A DNA stretch of 64,000 nt from NCBI GenBank assembly GCA_948614045.1, contig CAPFSK010000002.1, forward strand, positions 62,001-126,000. Direction: 5' to 3'. This document shows positions 49,016 through 56,095 of this stretch, piece after piece. Under the pieces are notes generated by a model. That model searched no databases and had not been told where the DNA came from. It saw nothing but the letters and a program-made list of their open reading frames with translations. Each line of letters opens with the position of its first letter. Position 1 is the first letter of the stretch. The DNA is from an uncultured Candidatus Saccharibacteria bacterium (GTDB lineage: Bacteria; Patescibacteriota; Saccharimonadia; Saccharimonadales; Saccharimonadaceae). Made by a program: the position numbers and the translations under genes.

Positions 49016-49894
49016 TTAGTCGTAATATGTCATCCCTGATTGTAGTCCCTGACTTAATTTTGCTGCCTTTTTGTCGGCTAGATTAAAATCTTTCTGAAAT
49101 ACCGTCTGAAAATACGCCAAAACCGTTTCACGATCATAATTTGCCCGCCGATTCAACCTACCACCTCGGTCGCGTCTCGAATCATAACTGAAATCATTGG
49201 TCATGAAATTTCGCGGCGTAAATCTAGTCGTGTCGTATTTTTCCGCCAGTAAATTCAAGGCATTTAGCTGCCGAATCATGTTGTTATGGCAAGTTCGTCT
49301 AGTCTGCTGATAAGCATCATAATCCATATGCAAGAAGTCATAATCCGTCGACGCCTCAACATAATCCATCACCTTTCGCCAAGTTTGTCGCATGAGCTGC
49401 TGCTCGGTTGCCGTCTCCTCCGTCGGATCGGTCGCTGTCACGCGGGAGTTCAGCTCCGCCATCCGCTCTTCATAGAAAATGCCGGTTGCCGCTTCAATCG
49501 TCTCATGCGGCTCAACAACACCCAGCCCCTGGGTGTCAGCTAATTCGTATGGTGAGCGAATTAGCTGCTCTGACATTGCCTTATTTGTCGCTGCCTCAGC
49601 CCTTTGCCAATCATATGCAATATCTTCCTCGTACTTCGCTAACGTCGCCCGGTAATCTTCATGACCTGCCCTGTCCACCGGCATTTGCTTGTTATAACGC
49701 GCAAACTGCTCCTCTGTGTCATTATATTCACGACTCCAATACCGCACTTCCGCTTTCCAATCAGTCGGCGCCCGTTCAATTTTTTCTTCCATTACATCGA
49801 GCGCCGCCAAAACTTGATCGCCTATCGCTCGTTCATCTTCTCGCTCAAGCTTCTCTGAGCTGATAGATTGACCTTCTGATCTTTCGCCCTTCAT
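49016..49894 (-). CDS. Unknown charged helical protein, 292 residues
   Basis: No family recognised. The whole chain is polar and helical, rich in Glu, Arg, Asp, Gln and Tyr, with no signal and no span; KIERAPTDWKAEVRYWSREYND in pieces, a central TATDPTEETATEQQLMRQTW region and a C-terminal RRDRGGRLNRRANYDRE basic patch. It could be a structural or nucleic-acid-associated protein. A minus-strand TATAAT (49921-49916) and GAGGT support transcription and translation from ATG 49894. Confidence 0.6.
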   Translation of the reverse strand: MKGERSEGQSISSEKLEREDERAIGDQVLAALDVMEEKIERAPTDWKAEVRYWSREYNDTEEQFARYNKQMPVDRAGHEDYRATLAKYEEDIAYDWQRAEAATNKAMSEQLIRSPYELADTQGLGVVEPHETIEAATGIFYEERMAELNSRVTATDPTEETATEQQLMRQTWRKVMDYVEASTDYDFLHMDYDAYQQTRRTCHNNMIRQLNALNLLAEKYDTTRFTPRNFMTNDFSYDSRRDRGGRLNRRANYDRETVLAYFQTVFQKDFNLADKKAAKLSQGLQSGMTYYD

Positions 49895-49987
49895 TTTACC
49901 TCACTTCTTTGCTCCATTATAACATGAAATAGCTGCGTCCATCATGGGCGCAGCACGTTCACGAATAAGGTCCGAACAATATGAAGT

Positions 49988-50287
49988 CTAGTAATTGCGA
50001 TAACTACTGATAAAATCAGCTAAAGATACTAACGCCTGCTGGAGATTGAAGTCAACGGTTTTTATCATTGGATTGAATAAAACTATGAGAATTCCAGAAT
50101 CCATGTGGCGAAAGTCAACTACAGCCGCCTTGCTTGACGCAAGGGATATTTGCGCGCAAATATCATGGAGTGTTTTATCGGCTGCCGAATCAATCTTGCA
50201 TTTTTCCGGTTCAAAACATACCGTATAAAACGTTTCACTGCACTGGTCGACTTTTACAACCTTGTTATCGTACTTAAATCCTGCCAC
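49988..50287 (-). CDS. Unknown small protein divergent from the Gly/Cys peptide gene
   Basis: 99 residues from GTG 50287, eight bases after AAGGGGAGG (GTG 50296 is too close to that site). Alternating strands and helices: AGFKYDNKVVKVDQCSETFYTV, then VCFEPEKCKIDSAADKTLHDI, ICAQISLASSKAAVVDFRHM in pieces, and a helical LQQALVSLADFI. Four cysteines. No signal or span. No family recognised. Its promoter is back to back with that of the peptide gene at 50563, so the pair may be functionally linked, for example as an immunity or helper protein, but that is speculation. Confidence 0.55.
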   Translation of the reverse strand: MAGFKYDNKVVKVDQCSETFYTVCFEPEKCKIDSAADKTLHDICAQISLASSKAAVVDFRHMDSGILIVLFNPMIKTVDFNLQQALVSLADFISSYRNY

Positions 50288-50348
50288 AGTTTTCACCTCC
50301 CCTTCATGTGGCTTTTCCGTTCTATGGCTACAAGTAACCTATACTCCC

Positions 50349-50377
50349 ATTATACCACACATACTCCTAAAAGTCAA
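50349..50377 (-). promoter_or_regulatory. Promoter of the gene at 49988-50287
   Basis: Minus strand TTGACT (50377-50372), 17 bases, TATAAT (50354-50349). Confidence 0.8.
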
Positions 50378-50400
50378 TACAAGGGCTCACTTTGTCCTCA

Positions 50401-50429
50401 TTGACAAACTTGGAAATCTGTGCTACTAT
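50401..50429 (+). promoter_or_regulatory. Promoter of the Gly/Cys peptide gene
   Basis: TTGACA (50401-50406), 17 bases, TACTAT (50424-50429). Its -35 is 23 bases from the divergent -35 at 50377. Confidence 0.75.
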
Positions 50430-50484
50430 GTAAATCATGGGCGCCTTAGCTTACGTAGGTTAAATCTCAAAATTCCTCTATGGG

Positions 50485-50538
50485 TTTATTGTGCGCTTCT
50501 CTTAGGATTGACAAAATACTGAGAGATTGCGCAATAAA
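50485..50538 (+). promoter_or_regulatory. Long leader hairpin before the Gly/Cys peptide gene
   Basis: TTTATTG (50485-50491) pairs with CAATAAA (50532-50538); GCGC / GCGC and TCTCTTAG / CTGAGAGA extend the stem inward, leaving a loop of about 13 bases. Located 25 bases before the start codon. Confidence 0.5.
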
Positions 50539-50562
50539 CAAAAACCGGAAGGGGGTGAGGGC

Positions 50563-50763
50563 ATGAAAAAAGCACAAACTATGCCGCATAGCATCGAAGA
50601 GATGTCTGGTAGTTCCACTATAGTAAGAGGAAAGGTCATTGAGGCTATCGTTTGGGATGAGAAATCGTACGGGGGTCTCTCTGGCGCAGGTTGCGCCTGT
50701 GGCGGTGGCGGTGGATGCGGTGGCGGCGGCATCGACAGACGCCGCAGAGTTAAGTCCACGTAA
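50563..50763 (+). CDS. Gly/Cys-rich peptide, candidate RiPP precursor
   Basis: 66 residues from ATG 50563, preceded by GAAGGGGGTGAGG. The first 40 residues form a leader-like acidic helix (MPHSIEEMSGSSTIVRG, KVIEAIVWDEKSYGG), then a sharply different core, GAGCACGGGGGCGGGG, with Cys44, Cys46 and Cys52, then a basic tail IDRRRRVKST. A Gly-rich stretch with regularly placed cysteines after a charged leader is the design of ribosomally made, modified peptides (for example azole-containing microcins). No modifying enzyme or transporter lies beside it. Strong promoter, structured leader and terminator mark it as a stand-alone unit. A metal-binding small protein is the main alternative. Confidence 0.65.
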   Translation: MKKAQTMPHSIEEMSGSSTIVRGKVIEAIVWDEKSYGGLSGAGCACGGGGGCGGGGIDRRRRVKST

Positions 50764-50830
50764 AGAACCTTAGTAAGCGTTTTTATCTTTGTGCAACGTT
50801 GCCGGATTATAAAACTCTTAAATTCAAAAA

Positions 50831-50861
50831 AGGTCGGCTAGAATTAGCCGACCTGTCTTTT
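50831..50861 (+). terminator. Terminator of the Gly/Cys peptide gene
   Basis: Ten-base stem AGGTCGGCTA / TAGCCGACCT with loop GAAT (50831-50854), then GTCTTTTA; preceded by an A run. Confidence 0.88.
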
Positions 50862-50901
50862 ACTCTCCGATTAGAGCCTCGCCGTAGAAGCTAATCTATG
50901 G

Positions 50902-50907
50902 TATAAT
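50902..50907 (+). promoter_or_regulatory. Leaderless promoter -10 of leuS
   Basis: TATAAT seven bases before the ATG at 50915. Confidence 0.65.
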
Positions 50908-50914
50908 TATCTCC

Positions 50915-53344
50915 ATGGATAGATATGACCCTCTGAAAATCGAACAAAAATGGCAAAAAATCTGGTCCGAGACGAAGGCTTTCAAAGCTGGGCCGATTGA
51001 TGCTAAGACCGCTAGTGGCGATCCGAAGCCTAAAAAATACCTCGCCGAGATGTTCCCGTACCCCTCTGGCGCTGGGTTGCACGTTGGTCATGTCCGTAAT
51101 TTTACCATTGTCGATGTCTTGACGCGCTTCTATACTCAACGAGAATTGAACGTTTTGCGCCCATTCGGCTATGATACTTTCGGCCTTCCTGCCGAGAACT
51201 ATGCGATTAAGACCGGTATCTCTCCACAAGAAGCGACGAAGACCAATATCGCCAATTTTCGCAAACAAGCCCAAAAGCTCGGCTATGCGATTGACTGGGA
51301 CCGCGAGATTAACACTAGTGATCCGGAGTATTACAAGTGGACGCAGTGGTGCTTCTTGCAGCTGTACCAAGCCGGTCTCGCCTACCAAAAAGAGTCATAT
51401 CAGTGGTGGTGTCCGGTCGACAAGACGGTTCTTGCGAACGAGCAGGTTGAGAACGGTCATTGCTGGCGTTGCGGTCACGAAGTCGAAAAGAAAAAGATGA
51501 AGCAGTGGTTTTTCAAAATTACTGCTTACGCCGACGAGCTACTAGATTCGCTTGATGAGTGTGACTGGCCAGAAAAGATTAAGGTCATGCAGAAAAACTG
51601 GATCGGCCGCTCAGAAGGAGCTACAGTGCGATTTGACGTAGAAGGACGACCAGATAGCATCGAAGTCTTTACCACTCGTCCAGATACGATTTTCGGCGCC
51701 ACTTTCTTGGTTCTTGCTCCAGAACATCCGCTACTGGGGGATCTCGTGAATGATGACACCTGTGAAAAAGTCGAAAGTTACTGTGCGGATGCCCTAAAAA
51801 AGTCCGAAATCGAACGCCAAGAAAACAAAGAGAAGACAGGCGTCTTTACCGGGAGTTATGCAATTAACCCGGCTACTGGCGCGAAAATGCCGATTTGGGT
51901 TTCAGATTACATCCTGATGGGCTATGGCACTGGCGCGATTATGGCGGTGCCGGCGCATGACGAACGTGATTTTGAATTCGCCGAGAAGTTTGAGTTACCG
52001 ATCATTGAAGTGGTCGAAAAGCCTGAGGATAGCGATGACGCTGAGCGCTGTTACCATGGCGAGGGCGAGCTGGTGAACTCCGGTCAGTTTAACGGCACGC
52101 GTAGCGAAGACGCACGCGAGCAAATTGTCGCTTGGCTTGAAGAGCGCGGCGTTGGCGAAAAGAAAGTTACTTACAAGATGCGCGATTGGCTAATTTCGCG
52201 TCAGCGCTATTGGGGCTGCCCGATTCCGGTCGCGTATGATAAGGATGGCAATGTTCACCCAATCCCAGAAGATCAGCTACCGGTCATGCACCCAGAGGTG
52301 AAAGATTATCAACCGGACGACACCGGCCGTTCGCCACTTGCCAAAGCCGAAGAGTGGCTGAAAGTGACTTTGAAAGATGAAAATGGCAATGATATTGAGT
52401 GTGTACGCGAGACCGATACGCTTGATGGCTATGCTTGCTCTAGCTGGTATTTGTGGCGCTATACTAGCCCCCATGATACTGAGGCGGCTTGGGACCCAGA
52501 GGCGATTAAGTACTGGGCACCAACTGACGTCTATGTTGGTGGCGATCATGCCGTTGCGCATTTACTGTATGTGAGGTTTTGGTGTAAGTTTTTTGCCGAC
52601 CAAGGGTATCTGCCATTCCGCGAACCGATTAAGAAGTTGCTTTACAATGGCTATATTAATGCTCCCGATGGCAAGAAGATGTCGAAGAGCAAGGGCAACG
52701 TCATCGACCCGCTCGAAGTCATTGAGAGTGGCTACGGTGCCGACACTTTGCGTACTTATGAAATGTTTATCGGTCCGTACGACCAAGACGCCGCCTGGAA
52801 CACCGAGGCAATCGGCGGAGTGTATAGATTTCTGAATAGATGTTGGAATCTGTGTTTTGATGACGCGTCTCGAGAAAAGGCAGGAACAAGCTCGACGATT
52901 TCGACTCGTCATAGAGTCATCAAAAAAGTCACTGACGACATCCATCGCTGCAGCTTCAATACGGCGGTAGCAGCGCTGATGGAATACGTGAATGAACTGT
53001 ACAAGGCCGGGCATAGCAACGATGATACTATCGCACTTGCGAAGTTGCTTAAGCCATTTGCACCGCATCTTGCCAGCGAAATGCTAGAGAAGCTGGGGAG
53101 CGACGACATTTGGCCGGAATGGGACGAGAAATATCTCATCGCGGACGAAGTTGAGCTTGTCGTCCAGGTGAACGGCAAGTTGCGTGGCCGTGTCATGGTC
53201 GGTGTTGACGTGCTCGAAGATGAAGAAAAACTAAAGGAACTAGCTATGGCCGAAGAAAATGTCCAGCGCTTCATCGCGGGTAAAGAAATCCGCAAAGTCA
53301 TCGTGCCAAAGGGCGCCAAGTTAGTGAATATCGTCGTTGCCTAA
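50915..53344 (+). CDS. leuS: Leucyl-tRNA synthetase
   Basis: Charges tRNA-Leu. Class I signatures: YPSGAGLHVGHVRNF (HIGH) near residue 45 and KMSKSKGNVIDP (KMSKS). Also WCPVDKTVLANEQV, the CP1 editing domain (about 215-420) with TTRPDTIFGATFLVLAPEHP and MAVPAHDERDFEFA, and the DYILMGYGTGAIM motif. The anticodon-binding and C-terminal domains follow. 809 residues, slightly short of the usual 850-880. Leaderless message likely. The YbaK gene follows after 13 bases. Confidence 0.97.
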   Translation: MDRYDPLKIEQKWQKIWSETKAFKAGPIDAKTASGDPKPKKYLAEMFPYPSGAGLHVGHVRNFTIVDVLTRFYTQRELNVLRPFGYDTFGLPAENYAIKTGISPQEATKTNIANFRKQAQKLGYAIDWDREINTSDPEYYKWTQWCFLQLYQAGLAYQKESYQWWCPVDKTVLANEQVENGHCWRCGHEVEKKKMKQWFFKITAYADELLDSLDECDWPEKIKVMQKNWIGRSEGATVRFDVEGRPDSIEVFTTRPDTIFGATFLVLAPEHPLLGDLVNDDTCEKVESYCADALKKSEIERQENKEKTGVFTGSYAINPATGAKMPIWVSDYILMGYGTGAIMAVPAHDERDFEFAEKFELPIIEVVEKPEDSDDAERCYHGEGELVNSGQFNGTRSEDAREQIVAWLEERGVGEKKVTYKMRDWLISRQRYWGCPIPVAYDKDGNVHPIPEDQLPVMHPEVKDYQPDDTGRSPLAKAEEWLKVTLKDENGNDIECVRETDTLDGYACSSWYLWRYTSPHDTEAAWDPEAIKYWAPTDVYVGGDHAVAHLLYVRFWCKFFADQGYLPFREPIKKLLYNGYINAPDGKKMSKSKGNVIDPLEVIESGYGADTLRTYEMFIGPYDQDAAWNTEAIGGVYRFLNRCWNLCFDDASREKAGTSSTISTRHRVIKKVTDDIHRCSFNTAVAALMEYVNELYKAGHSNDDTIALAKLLKPFAPHLASEMLEKLGSDDIWPEWDEKYLIADEVELVVQVNGKLRGRVMVGVDVLEDEEKLKELAMAEENVQRFIAGKEIRKVIVPKGAKLVNIVVA

Positions 53345-53357
53345 AAATAAGGAGTTT

Positions 53358-53846
53358 ATGAATAAAGCTGAGATTTACGATTATCTTAAAGCGCATCAGG
53401 TTAGCTATGAAGCTGCCGAACATCCTGCGGTCTATAATATGGAAGAAATGTCGCAAATTGATCTTCCGCATCCTGAGGCTGACGCCAAAAACCTTTTCGT
53501 GCGTGATGACAAGAAAGCGAACTATTATCTGATTACCGTCAAGGGCGATAAACGCGTCAACCTGAAAGAATTCCGTCGTCAGCATGGCCTACGCAACCTT
53601 AGTTTTGCCTCTGAACAGGATTTGACGGAGATTATGGGACTGATTCCTGGTGCAGTTACGCCCCTTGGACTACTAAATGATACTGATTTAAAAGTTCAGT
53701 TCTATCTTGATCGTGATTTTCTAGGAGGCTCTGGCCTGGTTGGGGTTCATCCAAATGACAATACCGCGACAATTTATCTCCAGACACAAGATCTGATTAG
53801 GCTTATCCAAGAACACGGTAATAAGGTGGAGATTGTCGAGATTTAG
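53358..53846 (+). CDS. YbaK/ProX-type aminoacyl-tRNA deacylase
   Basis: 162 residues of the prolyl-tRNA editing (YbaK/EbsC/ProX) fold: AKNLFVRDDKKANYYLITVKGDKRVNLKEF in pieces, and the GAVTPLGLLND loop with a conserved Lys in the preceding strands. Such proteins free mischarged Ala or Cys from tRNA-Pro. ATG 53358 is seven bases after AAGGAG; the start overlapping leuS is rejected. In an operon with leuS, giving a tRNA quality-control pair. Confidence 0.88.
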   Translation: MNKAEIYDYLKAHQVSYEAAEHPAVYNMEEMSQIDLPHPEADAKNLFVRDDKKANYYLITVKGDKRVNLKEFRRQHGLRNLSFASEQDLTEIMGLIPGAVTPLGLLNDTDLKVQFYLDRDFLGGSGLVGVHPNDNTATIYLQTQDLIRLIQEHGNKVEIVEI

Positions 53847-53918
53847 TCCCGTAGCTCTCAAGAACAGGGAATTTTGCGCCAAAATACTTGCTAAACAGAG
53901 ATTTTAGCGTAAATAGTA

Positions 53919-53947
53919 TTGACTTTTTGAGCAAAGTGTGCTACAAT
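53919..53947 (+). promoter_or_regulatory. Promoter of the gene at 54011
   Basis: TTGACT (53919-53924), 17 bases, TACAAT (53942-53947). The leader has CTTGTTAAACAAG, a 6-base stem, then AAAGGAGGG. Confidence 0.82.
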
Positions 53948-54010
53948 AGAAAGAGTAGTTAGCAATACCTTGTTAAACAAGCACATTTATTTCAAAAGGA
54001 GGGTTTTATT

Positions 54011-54721
54011 ATGACTAAAACCAAATCTAAGGCGTATAGCCTCCTGGCTACACTCTCTATTGTACTCTCGGCAACCATCGGAATGGTTCTCGCATTATTT
54101 ACGTTTTTCGACGTTTTTACGGAGCCGGACTATGGTCCCCCTCATGGTACAATAAGCGTCTTTTACGTTGCATTCTGTATTGTTGCGATTGTTGCGTTCT
54201 ATGCATTGGCGATAGGAATAACCTATATTCTCTACCGTCTCATCGGGAAGATATTTGAGTCGATCTTGGCTTGCAATATCTATGAGTGCAGTTGGAAGAG
54301 TTATGCTGACGGTTTTTATGTCATGCGTCGTAATGACCAGACCAGGGATATAAATCTCAGCAACCTTAGGACCGGCGGACCCGCCGGAAACACGCAGAAG
54401 ACATACACGGTGTATGTCGAGCTATCATACCGACAGCTCGACATTGCGATTTACCGTATGTTAAGCCAGTTCCATTCAGTTCGCTATGAGTTGCCGCAGA
54501 GTTATATCATGCCGGATGGCGTCAGCTGTCTTAGTCGACCGAAGATCACGCTTCGCGCCGCCATACGGGCCAAAAACGAGATGCGCGAAGATGAAACGGT
54601 ATTTTTTGTTTATCATGTCGATTATCCTGAACGCAAAAGCCAACTGGCGCACGAGGATAAACGTGGTAAAGTCGTCATCATTGAAACTGATAGCCTTGCT
54701 AACTGCACCACCCCGGATTGA
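54011..54721 (+). CDS. Two-span membrane protein, unknown family
   Basis: 236 residues. Two spans, about 11-33 (LLATLSIVLSATIGMVLALF) and 50-75 (SVFYVAFCIVAIVAFYALAIGI in pieces), then a cytoplasmic domain of about 150 residues with VYVELSYRQLDIAIYRMLSQF and VFFVYHVDYPERKSQL. No known motif. It has a promoter of the shared TTGACTTTTT type, its own leader hairpin, a good ribosome binding site and a terminator, and so is a single-gene unit like the one at 12889. Confidence 0.72.
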   Translation: MTKTKSKAYSLLATLSIVLSATIGMVLALFTFFDVFTEPDYGPPHGTISVFYVAFCIVAIVAFYALAIGITYILYRLIGKIFESILACNIYECSWKSYADGFYVMRRNDQTRDINLSNLRTGGPAGNTQKTYTVYVELSYRQLDIAIYRMLSQFHSVRYELPQSYIMPDGVSCLSRPKITLRAAIRAKNEMREDETVFFVYHVDYPERKSQLAHEDKRGKVVIIETDSLANCTTPD

Positions 54722-54738
54722 TCCGGGGTTTCTTTTTT
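54711..54738 (+). terminator. Rho-independent terminator
   Basis: CCCCGGAT / ATCCGGGG with a TG centre, then TTTCTTTTTT. It contains the stop codon of the upstream gene. Confidence 0.93.
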
Positions 54739-54744
54739 AGTACC

Positions 54745-54969
54745 ACCGGCGCCACCACCATAGTACAGTTACCATTGGCTTTTGTCCGTAGTGGATGGGT
54801 TAATGTTGGTACTGAATATGAGGGTGTCGTACGAGTCATTGGCTACCATGGTTACGGTTGGGCACGTACAGCTGAATCATCTACTTATGCCTATCGTCTC
54901 AACGCAAACCCTACATACATAGGTCCATTAGACTATGTCGATCGTTGGTCAGGTTTCCCCATCCGCTGA
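54745..54969 (+). pseudogene. FISUMP-like surface-domain cassette 3
   Basis: Third copy of the cassette. The first 50 bases are identical to 22719-22768 (encoding TGATTIVQLPLAFVRSG), then a different core with GYGWARTAESSTYAYRLNA, and a shortened end DRWSGFPIR followed by a stop where the other copies continue with Cys-Arg or Cys-Leu. It starts seven bases after a terminator T run and has no promoter, ribosome binding site or signal peptide, so it cannot be expressed as it stands. Probably a silent donor or remnant. Confidence 0.6.
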
Positions 54970-55041
54970 CTCTAGCGAAAATCAAAAAAGAAAAGTCTTA
55001 TGCTTGCTAGTTTCTCTCGAATTATGCTAGCCTGAATCTCA

Positions 55042-55235
55042 GGGGCGACAGGTAGCTTAACTTTTGGTCTATAGGTGGGAGAAAGGAGTCAAGCATGATC
55101 ATACGGATTCTATATGAAGGCAGACATGCCCGAATTGATCTAAAAATTATCCTCGCCGAAAGACGAAGATAATCAAATCATAAACTAATTCCTATTCTAT
55201 CAAAGTTTTATAAATAAAGCAAACTCTGTCGCCCC
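55042..55235. repeat. Inverted-repeat-bounded segment with a tiny frame
   Basis: GGGGCGACAG (55042-55051) and its exact complement (55226-55235) bound 194 bases. Inside, GAAAGGAG (55081-55088) precedes an ATG. The stretch 54970-55443 otherwise holds no gene. The segment to its right includes CGAAATAATTTCG (about 55253-55265), a short palindrome. Confidence 0.5.
55095..55172 (+). CDS. Possible 25-residue basic peptide
   Basis: ATG six bases after GAAAGGAG; 25 codons, beginning MIIRILYEGRHARIDLK and ending LAERRR. Inside the inverted-repeat segment. No family, no clear promoter. Short frames with such a site do arise by chance. Confidence 0.3.
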   Translation: MIIRILYEGRHARIDLKIILAERRR

Positions 55236-55404
55236 CTCAAAAGGGAGATTAACGAAATAATTTCGCTTTGCGATGACAATGAGTTTTGGTCTTACATTAT
55301 CCGACAGTCAAAACTCCGGCCCTCTGATTAGTTGGGTTGGCAGGAAAGTCAATCTCGCTGCGCTCGATAACGAGCCTAAAACCCTCCAATTCTGGACTGG
55401 CCAA

Positions 55405-55442
55405 CATATAAAAATCAGAACATATGTTCCGATTTTTATATG
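55405..55442. terminator. Long palindromic terminator of tRNA-Gln
   Basis: 38-base palindrome with a single A-C mismatch (CATATAAAAATC, then GAACATATGTTC, then GATTTTTATATG), starting two bases past the tRNA 3' end on the minus strand. T-rich on both strands. Confidence 0.65.
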
Positions 55443-55443
55443 G

Positions 55444-55515
55444 CTGGGTCGGCAGGATTCGAACCTGCGAATGTCGGGACCAAAACCCGGTGCCTTACCA
55501 CTTGGCGACGACCCA
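55444..55515 (-). tRNA. tRNA-Gln (TTG anticodon)
   Basis: Minus strand: acceptor TGGGTCG / CGACCCA, D arm GCC-AAGTGGTAA-GGC, anticodon loop TTTTGGT giving TTG, T arm GCAGG-TTCGAAT-CCTGC. CCA not encoded. The last base pair of the anticodon stem is mismatched. It is the nearest tRNA to the phage region and might be its attachment gene. Confidence 0.93.
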
Positions 55516-55617
55516 ATACCTTAATTCTAGCGCAAAAACGCCAGAATGACAACACCCTATCTTCTCATTATATCATTGATTCGCCCCTGTTACAAGATAC
55601 CCACCATAAGCGTTTAC

Positions 55618-55646
55618 AGATCGGCCTAAAAAAAGCCGATCTTTTT
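55618..55646 (+). terminator. Terminator-like hairpin in the left phage border
   Basis: AGATCGGC / GCCGATCT with a 9-base loop, then TTTTT. No gene ends just upstream on the plus strand, so it may insulate the phage region. The 55516-55788 stretch holds no other gene that I can support. Confidence 0.7.
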
Positions 55647-55788
55647 GGTTTGGTTGAGGCGAGAACTTTATGTGTTGTTGTCACCTCATAAAGCCAAAAC
55701 GGTCTGGAAAATTGAGAAGTGCGCATAGATTTAGCGACTTCCGACAGACTGTTTCTTGGTTTGAATATCAAATTAATGGAGGCATTTT

Positions 55789-55980
55789 ATGCTTAAGCGG
55801 GCAAAAAATAACCTTAAAAAACTAATTAGTTGGACTATAGGAGTTCCATCGGCAATCGTAATGTTTTCTGAAGTAGAAGATGTGCGTTACTGGTTTCTGC
55901 CATTTGTCGCGGCTGGGATGCTAATAGGAATCTTGTGCTGGAATCATATCTTTGCGACTGGAGGCTCACATGAACGATGA
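55789..55980 (+). CDS. Small phage membrane protein
   Basis: 63 residues: a basic amphipathic start (MLKRAKNNLKKLISW), then a hydrophobic region about 13-52 with one or two spans (LPFVAAGMLIGILCWNHIF). ATG with GGAGG nine bases upstream. First gene of the phage run; overlaps the next by 11 bases. No family recognised; holin-like by size only. Confidence 0.55.
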   Translation: MLKRAKNNLKKLISWTIGVPSAIVMFSEVEDVRYWFLPFVAAGMLIGILCWNHIFATGGSHER

Positions 55981-56095
55981 TTGTGACTCCGTTCGAGAGG
56001 GGCGCGAAGAGCGCGAACGAGAAGCGAAAGAAAAAAGGCTGAACGACCAATATTGGCAACAACTAGAATCGAGGAGTGGATATGACGAAAAGTAG
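55970..56095 (+). CDS. Small charged phage protein, 41 residues
   Basis: ATG six bases after GGAGG inside the previous gene; highly charged helix (EGREEREREAKEKRLND). Overlaps the start of the annealing protein by 14 bases. Overlapping starts and stops with good sites support translation. No family. Confidence 0.5.
   Translation: MNDDCDSVREGREEREREAKEKRLNDQYWQQLESRSGYDEK

Noticed and set aside
55273..55524. 83-codon frame overlapping tRNA-Gln
   Set aside because: It runs through a clear tRNA on the other strand and has no site; product has no pattern.
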